Positions 6,427 through 14,411 are shown, counted from the stretch's first letter. The stretch is DNA of 15,782 nucleotides from an uncultured Rubrobacteraceae bacterium (GCA_902806015.1 CADCUZ010000067.1:23210-38991); one strand, 5' to 3'. The notes: a model not told the origin generated them from the letters alone. Numbers and translations are program-made.

Positions 6427-7296
6427 ATGTCAGTAATGGAGATCAGAGGGCGGTCGGAGCGGACGTCGGAGACCCCGGACCTCATACCGGGCTACTTCGC
6501 GCGCATCGACAAGGGCAACCTGCTCACCCACAAGCAGGAGATTGATCTTTCCAAGAGGGCGACGGCCGGCGACGACGGCGCCCGCAAGAAGCTCGTGGAG
6601 AAGAACCTCAGGCTCGTGGTGAGCGTCGCCAAGAGGTACCGCGGGATGGGCTTGCCGTTTGAGGACCTCATCCAGGAGGGCAACGTCGGCCTCATGCGGG
6701 CCGTCGAGAAGTTCGACCCCGACCGGGGCTGGCGCTTTTCCACGTACGCGACGTGGTGGATAAGGCAGGCCGTCCAAAGGGCCGTGGCCGACAAGGGCCG
6801 CACCATAAGGGTGCCGGTGCACATGGGCGACAAGATCCGCAAGATGGCCCGCGCCTACAACGAGCTCTCCGCCGAGCTCACCCGCGAGCCCACCGACGAG
6901 GAGGTGGCCAGGAAGCTTGAGTGGACCGTCGGTGAGGTGCTGGACGCCAAGAGCGCCATGCCCGACGCCACGAGCCTCAACCAGCCCCTCTCCTCGGACG
7001 GCGAGGGGTCCGAGCTTGGCGAGCTGATCGAGGACGAGCGCGCTTCTGAGGTCGCCGGTGTGGTTATCGGGGACATCGAGCTAGGCTCGCTCAAGGAGGC
7101 CGTCCAGCGGCTGCCAGAGCGGCACCAGCACGTCCTGATCCGGCGCTACGGCCTCGGCGACCGCGACACCGCGACGCTCGCAGAGCTCTCCGATGAGCTT
7201 GGCATCTCCCGCGAGCGTGTCCGCCAGCTTCAGCGCGAGGCCGAGCGCATGCTCGCCAGCGGCGAGTTCGGCGCGGTCCTGCGCGGGGCCGCGTAA
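6427..7296 (+). CDS. RNA polymerase sigma factor, sigma-70 family (group 1/2, RpoD-like)
   Basis: A 289-residue sigma factor that directs RNA polymerase to -35/-10 promoters. ATG 6427 follows AGGAGG by six bases. Regions in order: 1.2 ([20 protein letters not shown], about 18-37), 2.1-2.4 ([20 protein letters not shown] through [16 protein letters not shown], about 60-120), region 3 ([20 protein letters not shown] and [13 protein letters not shown], about 124-170), and 4.1-4.2 with the helix-turn-helix [20 protein letters not shown] (about 255-275). There is no long region 1.1 and no large non-conserved insert. The short length suits an alternative RpoD-like factor (SigB/HrdB-relative) as well as a minimal primary factor. 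It is transcribed alone from its own promoter and ends at a strong terminator. No anti-sigma gene is adjacent. Group assignment needs a tree. Confidence 0.95.
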   Translation: MSVMEIRGRSERTSETPDLIPGYFARIDKGNLLTHKQEIDLSKRATAGDDGARKKLVEKNLRLVVSVAKRYRGMGLPFEDLIQEGNVGLMRAVEKFDPDRGWRFSTYATWWIRQAVQRAVADKGRTIRVPVHMGDKIRKMARAYNELSAELTREPTDEEVARKLEWTVGEVLDAKSAMPDATSLNQPLSSDGEGSELGELIEDERASEVAGVVIGDIELGSLKEAVQRLPERHQHVLIRRYGLGDRDTATLAELSDELGISRERVRQLQREAERMLASGEFGAVLRGAA

Positions 7297-7326
7297 GTAG
7301 GGCTCGGCAAAAGCGAAACACGCAAA

Positions 7327-7355
7327 GAGCCCCGGCCAACGGGGCTCCTTTTTTT
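7327..7355 (+). terminator. Strong intrinsic terminator, probably bidirectional
   Basis: GAGCCCCG (7327-7334) pairs with CGGGGCTC (7340-7347) around a five-base loop, followed on the plus strand by C and seven T residues. It lies 31 bases after the sigma stop codon. On the minus strand the same stem is followed by TTTGCG, so it can also end the convergent gene whose stop codon is at 7366-7368. Confidence 0.9.
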
Positions 7356-7365
7356 GCCCGGTGGG

Positions 7366-8184
7366 CTACGTGGCGGGTGAGAGGCGGGCGAGGATGGGGT
7401 AGTGGTCGCTCGGGAAGGGGCCGGGGCCGTCGTCGTGGTGGCGCAGGATCTCGTGGGACAGGACGCGGAGGCGCCTGGCGGGGTCTTTGAGGAGGATCCA
7501 GTCGATCCGCCTCGGGCCACGCCCCGGGTGCGGGTCCCGGAAACTCGCCCCCGCAAACGCGTGGAAGGTGTTGGCCAATTCGGCGTCGCCTTTGCCGGCG
7601 GCGAGGTAGGTGTCCGCAAATCCTCCGTCGGCAAAGTTCTTGTATGTGGGCGTGCCGGGGCGGCAGTTGAAGTCGCCCGTAACGATGGTCGGGGTCTTGG
7701 GGCCGTAGCGTTGCAGCAACCCGTCCGCTTCTCTTAAGATCAGCGAGCTCCCTTCCCTGCGGGCGGGCGAGCTCTTGTGGTCCAGGTGGGTGTTGAGGTG
7801 CAGGAGAGGCGGGCCGGTCCCCGCCAGGCGGAAGAGCGCCCAGTTCGCGGAGCGGATCACCCTGGTTCCCCAGCTTCGGGAGGGCATCTGCGGCGTCTCG
7901 CTCAACCAGAAGCCGCCCGATTCGACGAGTTCGAGGCGTTCTGGGTCGAAGAGGATGGCGTTGAAGTCGTATGGCGGGGCGTTGCCGTATCTGGGCCCTT
8001 TGAGGGGTTCGTAGCGGGGGAGGTGCTTGCGGTAGGCGGCCAGGTTGCCGCGCTGGCATTCCTGGAGCCCGACCAGGGCCGGCCCGTGGCGTTCTATCGT
8101 CGCGACGTTCAGGGCGGCCCGCTTCGGCCAGGCGTTCTTGCGGCCCACGTCGCGGAAGGAACCCCTGACGTTGAAGCTCATCAC
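7366..8184 (-). CDS. Endonuclease/exonuclease/phosphatase (EEP) family hydrolase
   Basis: A 272-residue metal-dependent phosphoesterase fold (DNase I/AP endonuclease/sphingomyelinase superfamily). Motifs in order: SFNVRG (first strand), LVGLQECQ (metal-binding Glu), LHLNTHLDHKS (catalytic His), IVTGDFNCRPGTPTY (Asp and Asn), RIDWILLKD (Asp) and the final SDHYPILARL (catalytic His). All key residues are present, so the enzyme should be active. No signal peptide is seen, which favours an intracellular role. The substrate is open: nucleic acid, phospholipid or inositol phosphate are all used by this family. The start is uncertain. GTG 8184 and ATG 8181 lack a spaced ribosome site, while an in-frame CTG at 8205 has AGGGG seven bases upstream and would give METPTLKVMSFNVRG, restoring a full first beta strand. 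It is divergent from the FAD/Fe-S oxidase gene. Confidence 0.88.
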   Translation of the reverse strand: MMSFNVRGSFRDVGRKNAWPKRAALNVATIERHGPALVGLQECQRGNLAAYRKHLPRYEPLKGPRYGNAPPYDFNAILFDPERLELVESGGFWLSETPQMPSRSWGTRVIRSANWALFRLAGTGPPLLHLNTHLDHKSSPARREGSSLILREADGLLQRYGPKTPTIVTGDFNCRPGTPTYKNFADGGFADTYLAAGKGDAELANTFHAFAGASFRDPHPGRGPRRIDWILLKDPARRLRVLSHEILRHHDDGPGPFPSDHYPILARLSPAT

Positions 8185-8244
8185 CTTTAGCGTTGGCGTT
8201 TCCAGCCCGGGACCCCTTCACATCCGTGGCGCGGCCGTCCGTAC

Positions 8245-8250
8245 TATACT
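8245..8250 (+). promoter_or_regulatory. -10 box of the FAD/Fe-S oxidase gene, leaderless arrangement
   Basis: TATACT (8245-8250) is followed by GCCCCC and then ATG 8257. No purine-rich ribosome site exists between the -10 and the start, so the message probably begins at or next to the A of ATG. A -35 consensus at the usual distance is not evident; TTCACA (8218-8223) is about 21 bases upstream. Confidence 0.6.
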
Positions 8251-8256
8251 GCCCCC

Positions 8257-11133
8257 ATGATCGGGGAGAGAGACGGGAAGCTCGCGGAGGGGTTGCACGC
8301 CGCGCTCGACGGAAAGCTGGAGGGCTACCTGCGCACCGACGAGGCCTCGCGCGCCCTTTGGAGCACGGACGCCTCGATCTACCTCCGCAAACCCGCCGGC
8401 GTGGTCGTCGCCCGCTCGGAGAACGACGTAAAACTGGCGCTCGCCGCGGCCAGCGAACTCGGCCTCTCCGTCACCCCCCGCGGCACCGGGACGAGCCTCG
8501 CCGGGCAGGCGACAGCCCCGGGCCTCGCCCTCGACGTCTCCGAGATGAACCGTGTGGTCGAGGTTGACCTCGACGGAAGGCGCTGCGTGGTCGAGCCCGG
8601 GCTCGTGCAGGGCGAGCTCAACGCCCTCGTCGAGCCGCACGGCCTCGTCTTCGGGGCGGACACCTCGACCTCCGACGTCGCCACCCTGGGCGGCATGGTG
8701 GGCAACAACTCCGCCGGGATGCGCTCGCTCGTCTTCGGGACCACCGCTGACCAAATCCTCTCCCTGCGCTGCGTGCTCGCGGGCGGGGAGGTCGTGGACC
8801 TCAGGCCCATGCCGCGGCGCGAGGCGCGGGATCGGGCCCGCTCCAACGGCCCAGAGGGGCGGTTGCTTCGCGGGGCGCTGCAGATAGGCGCGAAGTACGA
8901 GGGGGAGATCCGGCGCCGCTTCCCCGACATGATCCGGCGCGTCTCCGGCTACGGCCTGGACGCCCTCGTGGACCCCGACACCCTGGACCTCACGGGCCTC
9001 GTCTGCGGCTCCGAAGGTACGCTCGCCGTCGTGACGCGCGCCGCCTTCCGGTTGCACCTGCTCCCGGAGGCCCGCGCCCTGGCCTCCTTCGAGTTCGACT
9101 CTTTGGCCGCCGCGGCCAGGGCGACGGTGAGGTTTTTGGAGATGGGCCCCTCCGCGGTGGAGCTTCTGGACGACGTGGCCGTAGGCCGCGCCCGCCAGAC
9201 CCCGGCCTACCGCGACTCGACCCGCTTTCTGCAGGGCGGCCCCGACGCGGAGCCTCCGAAGGCGATCCTGCTCGTAGAGTGGAGCGGCACACAGGGGGAT
9301 CTCGACGAGAGGTTCGCCGGCATAGAAGAGGTGGCGGGCGAGGTGGGCGCCCGGTCGGTCGCGCCGCTGCGCACGAAGGTGGAGATGTACCAGACGGTTA
9401 GGCTCCGAAAGTCCACCCTGCCTCTCCTCCTGGGCACAACGGAGAATGAGAAGCCGGTGGCGTTCGTCGAGGACGCGGCGGTGCCGCCGCAGAGGCTCGA
9501 GGAGTTCGTCGTCCGCTTCGAGGAGATCGTGGAAGACGCCGGCACTTGGGCCTGCTTCTACGGCCACGCGAGCGTCGGGTGCCTCCACGTCCGGCCCGCC
9601 CTGGACACGAGCGACCCCGATGGCGTCGCCAGGATGCGGCGCATCGGCGAAGAGGTGGCCGACCTCGTCGTCGAGTGCGGCGGCTCCATCTCCGGTGAGC
9701 ACGGCGACGGCCTGAGCCGGTCGGAGTTCCTCGGGAAGATGTACGGGCCCGAGGTCCTGAAAGCGTTCTCCGAGGTAAAGAGGCTCTTCGACCCCGGGGG
9801 CACCCTGAACCCCGGTATCATCGTCGATCCCCCAAAGATGGACGACCAACTTCGGATAGGACCGGGCCGCAGACGCCTCCCGCTTAAGACGGGCCTGAAC
9901 TTTTCGGAGCAGGGCGGGTTCGCAAAGGCGGTCGAGCTCTGCAACGGGTCGGGCTTCTGCCGCAAAAAGACCGGCGGCACGATGTGCCCGTCGTACATGG
10001 TCACGCTGGACGAGCAAGACACCACCCGCGCCCGGGCGAACATGCTCCGCTCCGTCCTCGAGGGCACGCTCCCGCCCGGGGAGCTCACCGGCACCAGGAT
10101 GCGGGAGGTGATGGACCTCTGCGTCGGGTGCAAGGCTTGCAAGACGGAGTGCCCGTCCCAGGTGGACGTCGCCAGCATGAAGACCGAGGTCCTCTACCAG
10201 TCGGGCAAGAAGCACGGCTTCTCCCTGCGCCAGAGGGCCGCCGGGCACATCCGAACGCAGCTCGCCCTCGCCTCCCGCGCACCCGCGCTCTTCAACCTTG
10301 TGAGCGGTACCGTCCTGGCGCGGCGCGTGGCCGCCCTCGCCGGCATAGACCCGCGCCGCTCCCTGCCCCGCGTCGCCCCGGGGACGTTCTCCAAGCGGTT
10401 CCCAGGGCTGCCGCAGGGGGATGGTCCCGCGGAAGTCGTGCTCTTCAACGACACCTGGAACGAGTTCCAGCGGCCGGGAATCGGGGAGGGGGCGGTGCGC
10501 CTCTTCGCCGCCGCCGGTGCTAAGGTTCTTCTCCCCGAGGTGGTCTGCTGCGGCCGGCCGATGCTCTCCGAAGGGCTCGTCGAGCCGGCCCGGAAGAACG
10601 CCAGGCGCAACTTGGACATCCTGACGCCCCTCATCGAGCGCGGCGTCCCGCTCGTAGGCCTCGAGCCCAGCTGCATCTTGACGATGCGCGACGATTACAG
10701 AAAGCTCCTCCCCGACGACCCGCGCGTCGAGGGGCTGGCGGGGGCCACGCGACTCTTCGAGGAGGCGGTTCTGGAGTTGGAAAGCGAGCTTCCCTTAAGG
10801 GGCGGCTCCTCGGTGCTCCTGCACGGCCACTGCCACCAAAAGGCGCTCGTGGGGACGGGGCCCACGGAGAGGGCGCTCGCGCTCGCGCCGGGCACGGAGG
10901 TCGAGGTGGTGGACTCTGGGTGCTGCGGGATGGCCGGGCTCTTCGGCTACGAGAAAGGGCACTACGACGTCTCCATGAAGATGGGGGACAGGAGGCTCTT
11001 CCCGGCGGTACGCGAGGCAGAGGGGCGCGTCGTCGTGGCACCGGGGACTAGTTGCCGCGAGCAGATCCGGGACGGCACCGGCCGCTACGCCCTGCACCCG
11101 GCCGAATACCTGGCCGGCCTGCTGCCTGTTTGA
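8257..11133 (+). CDS. Fused FAD-binding oxidase and iron-sulfur (CCG-domain) dehydrogenase, D-2-hydroxyacid type
   Basis: A 958-residue protein joining two units that are separate in glycolate oxidase (GlcD and GlcF). The VAO-type FAD domain covers about 35-215, with PRGTGTSLAGQAT and TSDVATLGGMVGNNSAGMRS. The FAD-oxidase C domain covers about 240-525, including GHASVGCLHVRP and SGEHGDGLSRSEFLG, the His/Glu sites used in D-2-hydroxyglutarate and D-lactate dehydrogenases. Next come two 4Fe-4S sites: Cys562/568/577, and Cys622/625/628/632 in LCVGCKACKTECPS. Two CCG repeats follow: Cys764-765, Cys806, HCHQ at 858-861, Cys889-890. This order resembles E. coli YdiJ (about 1018 residues). It should oxidise a D-2-hydroxyacid, possibly D-2-hydroxyglutarate, and pass electrons to the respiratory chain at the membrane's inner face. 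ATG 8257 is supported by the adjacent TATACT. A degraded partial second copy lies at 5478. Confidence 0.93.
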   Translation: MIGERDGKLAEGLHAALDGKLEGYLRTDEASRALWSTDASIYLRKPAGVVVARSENDVKLALAAASELGLSVTPRGTGTSLAGQATAPGLALDVSEMNRVVEVDLDGRRCVVEPGLVQGELNALVEPHGLVFGADTSTSDVATLGGMVGNNSAGMRSLVFGTTADQILSLRCVLAGGEVVDLRPMPRREARDRARSNGPEGRLLRGALQIGAKYEGEIRRRFPDMIRRVSGYGLDALVDPDTLDLTGLVCGSEGTLAVVTRAAFRLHLLPEARALASFEFDSLAAAARATVRFLEMGPSAVELLDDVAVGRARQTPAYRDSTRFLQGGPDAEPPKAILLVEWSGTQGDLDERFAGIEEVAGEVGARSVAPLRTKVEMYQTVRLRKSTLPLLLGTTENEKPVAFVEDAAVPPQRLEEFVVRFEEIVEDAGTWACFYGHASVGCLHVRPALDTSDPDGVARMRRIGEEVADLVVECGGSISGEHGDGLSRSEFLGKMYGPEVLKAFSEVKRLFDPGGTLNPGIIVDPPKMDDQLRIGPGRRRLPLKTGLNFSEQGGFAKAVELCNGSGFCRKKTGGTMCPSYMVTLDEQDTTRARANMLRSVLEGTLPPGELTGTRMREVMDLCVGCKACKTECPSQVDVASMKTEVLYQSGKKHGFSLRQRAAGHIRTQLALASRAPALFNLVSGTVLARRVAALAGIDPRRSLPRVAPGTFSKRFPGLPQGDGPAEVVLFNDTWNEFQRPGIGEGAVRLFAAAGAKVLLPEVVCCGRPMLSEGLVEPARKNARRNLDILTPLIERGVPLVGLEPSCILTMRDDYRKLLPDDPRVEGLAGATRLFEEAVLELESELPLRGGSSVLLHGHCHQKALVGTGPTERALALAPGTEVEVVDSGCCGMAGLFGYEKGHYDVSMKMGDRRLFPAVREAEGRVVVAPGTSCREQIRDGTGRYALHPAEYLAGLLPV

Positions 11134-11139
11134 GGCGCT

Positions 11140-11918
11140 CCGGGGGGACGGGCTTCCCGTTCGAGAGGCGCTACCTTCTCTTGGAGAACTACGAGTACTC
11201 CTCGTTCGACCTGGGCTACGAGGAGAGGATCAGGCTCGGGTCCCCTCTCCGTGGCGCTTGGAAGGGCAAGCCCTCATCGGCGACACGCCGGCGGAGCTGA
11301 TCGGGGAGTACGCGGGGTACGCCGGCAGGATGCGGCCCTTACCGTCCTGGATACGCGGACGAGTTTTGGTACGCAGCTGTGGTCGAACTGGAGCTGGACA
11401 GCGAACGCTACCCGAGCTGGGACCAGCCCGTCGCCGGCCCGCGGCGGGACGACGTGAGGGCCATGACGCACGTGAGCCCCTTCTTCACGGACCCTTCGGA
11501 GAAAAGGCGAACCACCGGCGCAACTTGTTAGATGAGGCCAGGGACCGGGGCTACTTGGTCGAAGCCCGGGACGTGGAGCGTACGTGATCGAGGCCGGCGA
11601 CTTCTCCGTCGCGATGGTGGACCTTTCGAGCCCGGGGCGCGGGACCGGATCAAGGGGATCATCAAGGAGAACCCCTTGCAAGAACGCGCCTCCGGGTGGA
11701 TGGCGGACTTTGGGGAGGGGCTCCCCTACGACGCGGTGCTGCACTCGGAAGAGGGCGCGGCGGCTTTCCACAACCGGTACGCCGAGGAGTGGGCCGAGGT
11801 GAACCGGAAGGCGGGCCGCGGGGAAGAGATCGCCTTTTTTGGCCGATCCAGCTTCAACAAGAGCCCCGGTAAGAGCACCCTGTTTTGGTTCGGTGACCAG
11901 CTCGTCGCATGGCCTCCG
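11140..11918 (+). pseudogene. GH31 glycosidase (YihQ-like) remnant with many frameshifts
   Basis: Reading across frames gives a continuous GH31 text: PFERRYLLLENYEYSSFDLG; then QALIGDTPAELIGEYAGYAG RMRPLPSW; then TSFGTQLWSNW; then ELDSERYPSWDQPVA with VRAMTHVSPFFTDPSEK; then LLDEARDRGYLVEARD; then VIEAGDFSVAMVDLSS; then a final frame with IKGIIKENPLQERASGWMAD, FGEGLPYDAVLH and STLFWFGDQLVAW. The order of frames requires at least six changes. The nucleophile Asp (WMADFGE) and the probable acid/base Asp (FWFGDQ, 63 residues on) are still encoded, but no single frame spans them with the N-terminus. The first 200 or more residues and everything after the acid/base region are missing. Intact relatives are alpha-glycosidases, including sulfoquinovosidase. 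The E. coli Arg in TSFGKR is Gln here as I recall, so the sugar is uncertain. It starts just after the oxidase stop codon. Confidence 0.8.
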
Positions 11919-11935
11919 CCCGAGTGCCCCAAAGA

Positions 11936-12005
11936 TCACACTCGCCGGCGCGGCCGCCTCCTCGCCCTGCTTGGGGTCCCACCACGCGGCCATCCGGTTC
12001 CACAT
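11936..12005 (-). pseudogene. Possible 5' stump of a SAM-dependent methyltransferase gene
   Basis: ATG 12005 on the minus strand has GAGGA seven bases before it and reads MWNRMAAWWDPKQGEEAAA. Many class I SAM-dependent methyltransferases open with a similar MWDRxAEWWDxxQGEE helix, as I recall. The likeness ends after about 20 residues and the frame then runs antisense into the GH31 remnant, so only the first codons remain. The two broken genes meet tail to tail near 11918-11936, which marks a deletion or rearrangement junction. The family call rests on a short match. Confidence 0.35.
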
Positions 12006-12365
12006 CTTTGAGTCCTCAGGCCTGGCCTGCCATCCCACCCTCCCCTCGCCCGCCCGATAGTGCGGTCTTACCCGCACTGCCCTTCGTCCGTTATGCACTC
12101 CAGCGCGTGCTAGGGCTGGATTGCGAGTTTCGCCCGTAGGGGGTTCTCGGAAGCTCGCTGTATCAGTGCCTAGCTAGTCCAATTCGGGGCCGCGGCGCCC
12201 CGGTATGCCGAGTATGCTGCCCTCGTAACCGGCGCTCACCAGGCGGGGCGGTGAGGCTTATCTCACTTCTAGAAAAATACCGCATTTGAGGGACGCGGCG
12301 CACCATGCCCCGGGGCTAGGCTGCGATTGTTTCATGGCGCAGACGGAAGGGAGCGAAAGATACCC
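12006..12365. other. Gene-poor stretch
   Basis: No ORF with a ribosome site and protein-like content. A CTCACC/GGTGAG inverted repeat lies around 12235-12255, and a GC-rich GGGGC/GCCCC hairpin near 12186-12201. An AT-rich patch (CTAGAAAAATACC, about 12269-12281) could be promoter-like for the next small ORF, but no clear -35 is seen. Confidence 0.35.
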
Positions 12366-12581
12366 ATGTTCATCCTGGCCACGTCGGCTGCCCTGCTTCT
12401 CAAGCGAAGCGCCCCGCAACCCGTCGGCGCCCACCACGCTTTTCGCGACGCGATGGATGTCAAAACGCGCAGCAGAGATGCCACCCGCCGCCTGCGGGCG
12501 TCCCGCATCCACGACGCGTACTTCGATCCAAGCCCCATGGGGTTGACCAAGCGGCATCGACAAAGCAGCGCTTCTTACTAG
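12366..12581 (+). CDS. Hypothetical small protein, 71 residues
   Basis: ATG 12366 opens a frame reading MFILATSAALLLKRSAPQPV, then DATRRLRASRIHDAYFDPSPMGL and a TAG stop. The nearest Shine-Dalgarno-like motif, GAAGGGAG, is about 12 bases upstream, a little far. A hydrophobic N-terminus of about 12 residues, then a basic middle part, could suggest a membrane-anchored or exported peptide, but no family is recognised. Codon third positions are less G/C-biased than in the strong genes here. It may be a fragment or a chance ORF. Confidence 0.25.
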   Translation: MFILATSAALLLKRSAPQPVGAHHAFRDAMDVKTRSRDATRRLRASRIHDAYFDPSPMGLTKRHRQSSASY

Positions 12582-12766
12582 GATGCGGGGTCCGCGGGCT
12601 TCGGCACCACCGGCTATCGCTAGGACAGCTTCGGGCCCTTATTCACCGTACGTCCTAGAAGGGGCCTCCCACGCGCTCGGGTGAGCAACGCCTTCTTAAG
12701 AGCGCCAGAGGTAGCCAGCTGGCATTATACGTTCCAGGTTCGACCGCTCGAAGAAGGGGGCAGCGC

Positions 12767-13225
12767 ATGAGTTTCTTTCCTACGAAAATCCTTGTGGCCA
12801 CAGAGGGCTCCGAGGAGGCCGAACTGGCTGCTACCGCCGCCGCCGAGCTTGCCAAGAGTACCAATTCTGAGCTCCATATCATCCACGTCAGCGAACCCGG
12901 CCCAGAGATTTCGCTGAACCCCGCGTATTCGCTCAATCGCGACTTACTGAATGAACCGCTTCAAGAGCTCGAGCGGCAGGGCCGCCACTTGCTCAACGGA
13001 CAAGTGAAGAAAATCCAGGAAGCGGGGGTAACCGTCGCAGAGGCCCATCTTAGGATCGGGAGCAGACCAGACCACGAGATCATCCTCCTGGCCGAAGAAA
13101 TAGACGCAGGGATGATAGCCATGGGCAGCCGTGGGCATGGGCCCCTGAAGAGGATCCTCATGGGCAGCGTCTCTGAGTCGGTGGTACGGCACGCCCACTG
13201 CCCCGTCACTATAGCTCGAACGTGA
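12767..13225 (+). CDS. Universal stress protein, UspA family
   Basis: A 152-residue single-domain Usp. ATG 12767 follows AAGGGGG by six bases. The fold opens with KILVATEGSEEAELAATAAA; in most relatives the first strand has DGS, and here the aspartate is a glutamate (ATEGS). The ATP-binding signature G-2x-G-9x-G-S is complete: GSRGHGPLKRILMGSVSESV (about 122-141), followed by the dimerisation strand HCPVTIAR. ATP-binding Usp proteins are cytoplasmic, often dimeric, and help cells through growth arrest, oxidative stress or low oxygen. TTATAC (12725-12730) is a candidate -10 about 37 bases upstream of the start; no matching -35 is seen. The gene stands alone; about 30 bases after it an AGACTTC/GAAGTCT inverted repeat (13254-13276) may be a transcript-end structure but lacks a T-tract. 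Confidence 0.93.
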   Translation: MSFFPTKILVATEGSEEAELAATAAAELAKSTNSELHIIHVSEPGPEISLNPAYSLNRDLLNEPLQELERQGRHLLNGQVKKIQEAGVTVAEAHLRIGSRPDHEIILLAEEIDAGMIAMGSRGHGPLKRILMGSVSESVVRHAHCPVTIART

Positions 13226-13741
13226 CCAAATAGGGTTCGAAGGACGCGGAGGAAGACTTCTTAACCCGCGAAGTCTAGAACACGCCTCGAGCCCGTTGGG
13301 GGCTGAATAAAGCCCGCTGCCTCGGTCCATCCGGCCCCGGTCCTCCGAGGGGGAGGGCGGACGCCGAGGGCCACGGTCCCGAACACAAGCCCCCGGCCCC
13401 GCCGCCCGCCCGTCGCCGTGCACAGCTCGCCCGGCAGCTAGAACGGCCTCTCCCGCCCGGCGGCACTCGGCCCCTCGCCTCGGTACCCATACCCTTCCTC
13501 CCCTCCCGAGCCGGACTTCGCTACCGGTGTGCCGAACTTCGCGGGAAAGCGTATCCCGCAAAAACGGCTATCTTGGGGCTTATTCGCCCGAATGCGCAGA
13601 AGGGGTGCTCCGCGGACTTCGCGTGCAGGGGGTTCCCCGGAGTTCGGTCGGTGAAGCTCCCCGGAAGTTTCGGCCACCGGCGGGATGCGCCGGGCTTCCC
13701 CATGGTGCTACACCCGGTCGGGCCATTCCTTATGCGGAGCC
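13226..13741. other. Gene-poor, GC-rich stretch after the stress protein
   Basis: Around 500 bases without a convincing gene. It holds the AGACTTC/GAAGTCT repeat (13254-13260 with 13270-13276), a weak AGCCC/GGGCT hairpin at 13290-13304 followed by GAATAAA, and the inverted-repeat element at 13531-13674. Open frames here are long only because AT-rich stop codons are rare in such DNA. Confidence 0.4.
13531..13674. repeat. Possible small inverted-repeat element (MITE-like)
   Basis: GCCGAACTTCGCGGG (13531-13545) is nearly the reverse complement of CCCCGGAAGTTTCGGC (13659-13674), bounding about 144 bases with no gene. A third related copy, CCCCGGAGTTCGGTC, lies just inside the right end at about 13635-13649, and GCGGACTTCGC occurs near 13610. 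An internal hairpin GCGGGA/TCCCGC (13541-13559) is followed by AAAAA. No target-site duplication was identified. It could be a non-autonomous element, a pair of old insertion-sequence ends or a structured RNA. Confidence 0.35.
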
Positions 13742-14341
13742 CTACGCACGACGGCACAGGCCGTCGAGGTGGTGCGCGAGCAGCGCCGCCACCCCTTCGG
13801 CCGTCGACCGCTCCGGCCGCACCACGGCATGCACCGCGAGCCCGTCGACCACCGCGTAGAGCAGCTCGGCCTCAAGATCGACGTCCAATCCCGGCCCGGC
13901 CTCCCCCGACTCGACGAGCACGCCTACCAACCACCCGCACAGTCCCTGCAAGAGGTCGTAGGACTCGTCGCGCAAGGCCCGCAGGGTCGGATCCACCAGC
14001 GCCCTGCCGGTCAAAGCCAGCCAGACTTCGGCCTCGGCCCTACGCTCGGCGTCCAGCGGCAGCACCTCGCGTAGCACCATCTCGACCGCTTGACGCGGAT
14101 CGCGAGAAGAGAAGTCCAGCGCCCCTACCCGCCCGCGCGCCCGCTCGATGACCAGCCGCATCGCGAAGGCCAAGAGCTCGTCCTGAGTGCCGAAGTAGTG
14201 CCGCAGCGCCCCCATCGACATCCCCGCCTCGCGGGCGACGTTCCGTACCGAGGCACGCTCGAGCCCGTCCCGCCGTATCACCCGCCACATCGCCTCCGCC
14301 AACTCCTCGCGGCGCGCCTCGATGTCCACCACCTTCGGCAC
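13742..14341 (-). CDS. TetR-family transcriptional regulator
   Basis: About 199 residues. The N-terminal TetR helix-turn-helix is clear: REELAEAMWRVIRRDGLERA, then SVRNVAREAGMSMGALRHYF and GTQDELLAFAM. The C-terminal ligand domain includes EVWLALTGRALVDPTLRALR and AELLYAVVDGLAVHAV, close to the TetR_C group that often follows this type of HTH (BetI/KstR-like). Start choice: GTG 14341 has TATAAA six bases upstream, fitting a leaderless message; GTG 14332 has AGGAAGG eight bases upstream. The frame also extends to 14371, but that would place the start inside the operator. It is divergent from the membrane-protein gene at 14412. The tandem operator between them implies it represses itself and that gene. 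The inducer is unknown. Confidence 0.92.
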   Translation of the reverse strand: MPKVVDIEARREELAEAMWRVIRRDGLERASVRNVAREAGMSMGALRHYFGTQDELLAFAMRLVIERARGRVGALDFSSRDPRQAVEMVLREVLPLDAERRAEAEVWLALTGRALVDPTLRALRDESYDLLQGLCGWLVGVLVESGEAGPGLDVDLEAELLYAVVDGLAVHAVVRPERSTAEGVAALLAHHLDGLCRRA

Positions 14342-14351
14342 CTTCCTTTTA

Positions 14352-14395
14352 TAGCACGATTGTGCTACCATCGTTTTTGCCGCACGATTGTGTTA
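14352..14395. promoter_or_regulatory. Tandem TetR operator between divergent genes
   Basis: TAGCACGATTGTGCTA (14352-14367) has perfect TAGCAC/GTGCTA arms. A second copy, CCGCACGATTGTGTTA (14380-14395), repeats the core GCACGATTGTG exactly, with centres 28 bases apart. The first overlaps the tetR -10 (TATAAA, complement of 14348-14353). The second lies just before AAAGGTGG, the ribosome site of the divergent gene. This placement suits repression of both promoters. Confidence 0.8.
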
Positions 14396-14411
14396 TTAAA
14401 GGTGGTTCGCC

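Noticed and set aside
7091..8221. A 376-codon minus-strand frame overlapping the EEP gene.
   Set aside because: Arg/Pro-rich low-complexity translation; the overlapping minus frame 7366-8184 carries all EEP motifs.
8218..10248. A 676-codon minus-strand open frame opposite the FAD/Fe-S oxidase.
   Set aside because: It is a shadow of the real gene's codon bias in GC-rich DNA; the plus strand has full domain and cysteine motif support.
12944..13561. A 205-codon minus-strand ORF antisense to the stress protein and running into the gap.
   Set aside because: Composition is Arg/Gly/Pro-rich with no motif, and half of it is antisense to the clear UspA gene.
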